A DNA stretch of 9,043 nucleotides from JBQTJN01 sp052387095 (lineage in GTDB: Bacteria > Pseudomonadota > Alphaproteobacteria > Micavibrionales > Micavibrionaceae), in contig JBQTJN010000061.1 in NCBI GenBank assembly GCA_052387095.1, forward strand, positions 1-9,043, read 5' to 3'. This document shows positions 6,115 through 9,043 of the stretch, in pieces. The position numbers were made by a program, and so were the translations under genes. How positions within the stretch are numbered: position 1 is the stretch's first letter; each line of letters starts with the position of its first letter. Under the pieces are notes generated by a model that saw nothing but the letters and a program-made list of their open reading frames with translations, did not search any database and was not told where the DNA came from.

Positions 6115-6342
6115 ATGCCTGTGGATAATTTTTCTAAGGGTTTGGTGATTCCGGGTGAGGGTTATAAAATTAGTAGAAGATTCAATAAAAAAGACAGGGA
6201 TAAAATGAGCATTTCAGGCATTAAAATATTTAACTTACTGGCGAATACGGAAGAGAAGCCGGGCGGGTATGATATTGACCCTGATGATATAGACGATCTT
6301 CTCAATGATGCTCTTGGCGGATATATGCGGACTCCGCACTGA
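6115..6342 (+). CDS. Small hypothetical protein
   Basis: From the ATG at 6115 the ORF encodes 75 residues (MPVDNFSKGLVIPGEGYK...) and ends YMRTPH. The frame extends further up to a TTG at 6055, but that part lies inside the repeat dimer and is unlikely to be coding. A second candidate start is ATG 6205 (45 residues, MSISGIKIFNLLANTEEK), preceded by AGGGA with only 4 bases spacing. The middle is basic (ISRRFNKKDRDK). The C-terminal part is strongly acidic (YDIDPDDIDDLLNDAL). No family, signal peptide or membrane segment is recognised. It lies 30 bases before the lipoprotein gene on the same strand and may share its transcript. Whether it is translated is uncertain. Confidence 0.4.
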   Translation: MPVDNFSKGLVIPGEGYKISRRFNKKDRDKMSISGIKIFNLLANTEEKPGGYDIDPDDIDDLLNDALGGYMRTPH

Positions 6343-6372
6343 ACTTTTAGTTTTATAAGGCGTTAGGTTTTT

Positions 6373-6996
6373 ATGCGCCGTTTTATCATTTTAATTTCCG
6401 TCCTTCTTCTCACCGCATGCCAGAGCACGCGCACGCAAGGCGTCAGCTTCATCGATCCGGATTTCCGAGGGCCGACGTTCCGCTCGCTGGTGGTCGAGGG
6501 GCAGGCGGATCTGGGTGAGCGGCAGGCGCTGGAATTCGCGGCGTCCGATATGCTTTACGCGAATGGCGTCAAGGGCATTCCCGCGATCAAGCTGATCCCA
6601 CCGACAAAACAATGGAGCGAAAAGCAGCGCAAGCGCGAAGCCGTTAAGAGCGGTGCCGACGGCATTCTCGTGATTGCGCTGGTGGATAAGGACGTGGTGA
6701 GTTCGCGGAGTTATGCCGGAGGGCCGTATTACGATGCCGGCTTCTATGGCGGCCGGCATCATTCGGGTGTGGGCGTCGGTGTGGGTTTCCCGATCGGTTC
6801 GCCATTTCCCGATTACCGTGAATTAAGGGCAGAAGAGGGCACGTACCAGGCGACGCTCTATTCATTGCCGGGCTTTAACACGGTGTGGACGGGTGAGTTC
6901 AAGACGCGCGGGCCGTATGAGATGGAATATGACGTGATTTCGGAGAATGTGGCGAAACAGGTGGTAGCGCGTCTCCGGGCGGATGGGGTGATCTAG
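6373..6996 (+). CDS. Putative outer-membrane lipoprotein
   Basis: The 207-residue product has a type II (lipoprotein) signal. A basic start MRR is followed by hydrophobic FIILISVLLL and a lipobox LTAC with the modified Cys16. Residue 17 is Gln, not Asp, which by the usual Lol rule points to the outer membrane. The mature part has an alpha/beta core (GADGILVIALVDKDVVSS), then a Gly/Tyr/His-rich flexible segment at ~113-143 (YYDAGFYGGRHHSGVGVGVG). It ends with TYQATLYSLPGFNTVWTGEF and a helix (ENVAKQVVARLRADGVI). This layout recalls small proteobacterial lipoproteins of unknown function with a C-terminal VWxG strand. TAGG lies 5 bases before the ATG. No function is assigned. Confidence 0.75.
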   Translation: MRRFIILISVLLLTACQSTRTQGVSFIDPDFRGPTFRSLVVEGQADLGERQALEFAASDMLYANGVKGIPAIKLIPPTKQWSEKQRKREAVKSGADGILVIALVDKDVVSSRSYAGGPYYDAGFYGGRHHSGVGVGVGFPIGSPFPDYRELRAEEGTYQATLYSLPGFNTVWTGEFKTRGPYEMEYDVISENVAKQVVARLRADGVI

Positions 6997-7023
6997 TCGC
7001 ATCCCACAGTTTTTATATTCCGG

Positions 7024-8049
7024 TTATTGCAATTTAAATACCGGGGCTATGGGGGCCGTCTGTTGCGTTACAGGTATTAATGATGCCGGTGTGAAGGATT
7101 CCAGGTTTTGGGAATTTTTCAGTAATTCAAATATATCAGTTCCGGTGGTGGGTATTAATTGTCCCTTCTCGTCAAAGGCGCCGAACATATTCTTATTGAA
7201 TGGATATCCGCGGTTGATCGTTGATGTGCCATCGGGATGACGTGTAACGGAAAATTTTTCGCTTTTATATCCATCCATGAATGTATATTGGCCATCGTTA
7301 TTTACGTCGGGCAGAAATTCATTTTTAACCCCTTCCACAGGATAGTTTATGTCAGCTACGATATAGGTTTGCCCGTTTTTGAGAACATAGGTGCCTGCCG
7401 CAAGGCCACTTGAAAGAGGGATTGGTTTAATCTCTATCTGCGGCTTGTCAACACCCAGGAATGATGGCCATAAATTGACCGGGATGGAACTCATGATATC
7501 CCGAAGCTGAAGCCCTTCTTTTTTTTCAAAAACAATACATCCTATGGACCCGCGTACAGCGCCATCCAGATGAATGGCAAGTGCGCCGGTTCGTCCCATT
7601 TCATTTTCGGCGAGGCCGCGCTGCGTGTAGCTGCGATCACTGACAAGACGGATGCTGAATCCGGTGCCGTCAATTTTCTGGGCGTCGCTTAAACTTTTTG
7701 AATTGGTAATCAGCTGCGGCATAATTTTGTAACGAGGCCGTTCGCCTGTGACTGTGCCGTCTTCATCGTCCAGGCCAGGCAACATACTATTATCCCCATA
7801 CTTGCCGTTGCCTCCGGACAGAAAACTTTCCTGGAAAACAATTTGTCCCTGAGGATTTTTAAGCGTCAGAACGCCATTGGCCATGGCCGTGTAATTATTT
7901 TCGGCGTTGTACTCAATGCCGGTCATGACAACCGACATGCTGTAACGCTTGCTGTCCGGAGTCTGGCTGCCGTTCTTATCGGAGAATTTATCCGAGAGTT
8001 GATTGGGTTTTAATTTATCGTCAGTTCTGAATTTATCATCAGACGTCAT
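7024..8049 (-). CDS. Putative L,D-transpeptidase-like protein with EF-hand-like loop
   Basis: I start the gene at ATG 8049, because AAAGGG on the minus strand lies 7 bases before it. An in-frame ATG at 8097 would add 16 residues but has no ribosome binding site. Numbering below uses that longer form (357 residues). At 175-189 is IHLDGAVRGSIGCIV, matching the H...S-x-G-C active-site pattern of L,D-transpeptidase/DUF2778-type peptidoglycan enzymes (His176, Ser184, Cys187). Upstream NPQGQIVFQESFLSGG and a LPG turn resemble the strands before that site. At 264-275 DVNNDGQYTFMD fits a 12-residue EF-hand/dockerin-type calcium loop. There is no signal peptide, so the route to the cell wall is unclear. 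The first ~35 residues are polar and repetitive (DDKFRTDDKLK; LSDKFSDKNG). An effector secreted by another path is possible. The family call is moderate. Confidence 0.55.
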   Translation of the reverse strand: MTSDDKFRTDDKLKPNQLSDKFSDKNGSQTPDSKRYSMSVVMTGIEYNAENNYTAMANGVLTLKNPQGQIVFQESFLSGGNGKYGDNSMLPGLDDEDGTVTGERPRYKIMPQLITNSKSLSDAQKIDGTGFSIRLVSDRSYTQRGLAENEMGRTGALAIHLDGAVRGSIGCIVFEKKEGLQLRDIMSSIPVNLWPSFLGVDKPQIEIKPIPLSSGLAAGTYVLKNGQTYIVADINYPVEGVKNEFLPDVNNDGQYTFMDGYKSEKFSVTRHPDGTSTINRGYPFNKNMFGAFDEKGQLIPTTGTDIFELLKNSQNLESFTPASLIPVTQQTAPIAPVFKLQ

Positions 8050-8265
8050 GAGCACACCCTTTAAATCGCTGTTTCTTATTGTTCCGCGTTGATTCATTAT
8101 AGCAGAAATTATTAATAAAAGCTAAATTATTGATCTTGTTTAGTTTTTATAGGAATAGGGGATGATTTAGGCCTTTTTGCAATTTTATTACCCATAATTA
8201 TGTTGAGTTCTTATAAGGGAAGCTTTATGACTATTTAACAGAAGAGTCTTTTTAAGGAGTAAATT

Positions 8266-8478
8266 ATGGCGATTGAATTTTCAGCAGATGACCTTAGAGG
8301 CGCATTGCTAATAGCGTTCGGAGCAACCGGCTATGAGGAAGATGCAGCGGAGCTTGCAGAGGCCTACCTTCCTACAGCTCAGAACTATGCAGCTAGCGCG
8401 GTCGAAGGCGAATATGCAGATGTAGCCGCTTTGGCAACGCACGTTGCTGAAAGTGCCATGCACAGCACTGCCGGTTAA
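8266..8478 (+). CDS. Small, highly acidic Ala-rich protein
   Basis: A 70-residue protein of unknown function. The start is well supported: AAGGAG (8254-8259) lies 6 bases before the ATG. The composition is extreme: about 20 Ala, 12 Asp/Glu, one Arg and no Lys. It begins MAIEFSADDLRGALLIAFG and continues with helical segments (EEDAAELAEAYLPTAQNYAA; VAALATHVAESAMHS). No cysteine, signal peptide or membrane span is present. A clean intrinsic terminator follows 29 bases after the stop, so it forms its own short transcription unit, between a divergent gene and convergent lepA. A strong ribosome binding site and own terminator suggest an abundant protein. A role as leader or precursor peptide cannot be excluded. 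Confidence 0.65.
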   Translation: MAIEFSADDLRGALLIAFGATGYEEDAAELAEAYLPTAQNYAASAVEGEYADVAALATHVAESAMHSTAG

Positions 8479-8507
8479 ACAGAGAAATTTGTGGATTGAT
8501 TTACGAG

Positions 8508-8539
8508 AACCCGTTTGCGAGAACGGGTTTTAGTTTTTT
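8508..8539 (+). terminator. Intrinsic terminator of the small acidic gene
   Basis: AACCCGTT (8508-8515) pairs perfectly with AACGGGTT (8522-8529) around the loop TGCGAG. TTAGTTTTTT follows (8530-8539). The 8-base stem plus T-rich tail, 29 bases after the stop codon, fits a rho-independent terminator on the plus strand. Confidence 0.8.
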
Positions 8540-8555
8540 GAGGTGAGGCGGTCTA

Positions 8556-8590
8556 TAAAAGTGGATTGCTTCGCTATGCCCGCAATGACG
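8556..8590 (-). repeat. Single palindromic repeat unit, ATTGC/GCAAT type
   Basis: TAAAAGTGGATTGCTTCG ... CGCAATGACG is one unit of the same family as the GIY-YIG element ends. It includes the CCACTTTTA tail found only on that element, so it looks like a solitary end of such an element. It ends one base before the lepA stop codon and lies between two convergent genes. Confidence 0.8.
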
Positions 8591-8591
8591 G

Positions 8592-9043
8592 TTAACTCTT
8601 ATCATCCCCCATTTTCAGCGCGTTGATGAACGCGCTCTGGGGGATTTCGACGGAGCCGTACTGGCGCATCTTGGCTTTACCCTTTTTCTGCTTTTCCAGC
8701 AGCTTTTTTTTGCGGGTGATGTCGCCGCCGTAGCATTTGGCGGTGACGTCCTTGCGCATGGCGGAGACGTCCTCGCGGGCGATGATCTTGCCGCCGATGG
8801 CGGCCTGAATGGCGATCTTGAACATCTGGCGCGGGATAAGCTCTTTGAGCCGTTCGCACATGCCGCGGCCGCGGCGCTCAGCCTGTGAACGGTGGACGAT
8901 CATGGCAAGCGCATCGACGGGCTCATCATTGACGAGGATGGTGAGTTTGACGAGGTCGTTCTCGGAATAGCCGTCCAGTTCGTAATCGAAACTGGCGTAG
9001 CCTTTCGAGATGGATTTCAGCCGGTCGTAGAAATCGAACACGA
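8592..9043 (-). CDS. lepA: Elongation factor 4 (LepA), C-terminal part
   Basis: LepA/EF-4 is a ribosome-associated translational GTPase linked to back-translocation and to efficient translation initiation and ribosome assembly. The window holds the last ~150 of about 600 residues, and the frame continues past the right edge. The GTPase and EF-G-like domains are outside. Visible blocks are the EF-G domain V-like strand pattern (GYASFDYELDGYSENDLVKL) and the LepA-specific C-terminal domain. The latter has LKELIPRQMF, QAAIGGKIIARED, AMRKDVTAKCYGGDITRKKK and the basic tail LLEKQKKGKAKMRQYG, ending in VEIPQSAFINALKM. The CYGGDITRK block is diagnostic of LepA. No start codon is present here, since the apparent GTG at 9041 is an internal Val. 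A repeat unit follows one base after its stop. Confidence 0.95.
   Translation of the reverse strand, partial: VFDFYDRLKSISKGYASFDYELDGYSENDLVKLTILVNDEPVDALAMIVHRSQAERRGRGMCERLKELIPRQMFKIAIQAAIGGKIIAREDVSAMRKDVTAKCYGGDITRKKKLLEKQKKGKAKMRQYGSVEIPQSAFINALKMGDDKS

Noticed and set aside
8050..8097. Upstream ATG of the L,D-transpeptidase-like gene
   Set aside because: No Shine-Dalgarno precedes it, whereas AAAGGG sits 7 bases before the ATG at 8049.
3924..8590. CRISPR array
   Set aside because: The repeats are palindromic, variable in the centre, mostly paired head-on and widely spaced. There are no regular spacers and no cas genes.

Overview
The window reads as a chromosomal segment of an alphaproteobacterium. 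The AcnA-type aconitase, the LepA C-terminus, the moderate-to-high G+C housekeeping genes and the dispersed GTCAT...-type palindromes all fit that group. No order or species can be fixed from this sequence. There are two housekeeping anchors: a complete acnA (1206-3896, +) and the 3' end of lepA (8592-9043, -). Between and around them lie small hypothetical genes, a lipoprotein, a peptidoglycan-active-looking enzyme and several palindromic repeats.

Layout. 1-65 (-): start of an IS5-family transposase that runs off the left edge. 158-1062 (+): one hypothetical gene split into two frames at an A8 tract containing the heptamer A_AAA_AAC. 1206-3896: acnA. 3924-4290: a compact element made of two inverted repeats enclosing a 96-residue GIY-YIG nuclease gene. 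4294-4469 (-): a small gene broken by what looks like a one-base deletion. 4465-4538: a second palindromic repeat. 4540-5451 and 5537-5866 (-): two hypothetical proteins. 6010-6106: a gene-less repeat dimer. 6115-6342 and 6373-6996 (+): a small ORF and a lipoprotein. 7024-8049 (-): a protein with an L,D-transpeptidase-like H...SxGC motif and an EF-hand-like loop. 8266-8478 (+): a very acidic 70-residue protein with a strong ribosome binding site and its own terminator. 8556-8590: a single repeat unit. Then lepA.

The most interesting signal is the repeat system. Six units share the plan GTC - five-base arm - variable centre - complementary five-base arm. In one type the arm pair is ATTGC/GCAAT, in the other ATCCT/AGGAT, so the pairing is kept while the bases change. 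Units occur as tail-to-tail dimers or singly. In one dimer the spacer is replaced by a GIY-YIG nuclease gene that fits exactly between the arms. This suggests, by inference, a small mobile element with nuclease-bearing and gene-less copies. The units sit 1 to 9 bases from start or stop codons of neighbouring genes.

The genes do not form one pathway. Aconitase (TCA cycle) and LepA (translation) are unrelated housekeeping functions, and the rest looks like accessory material.
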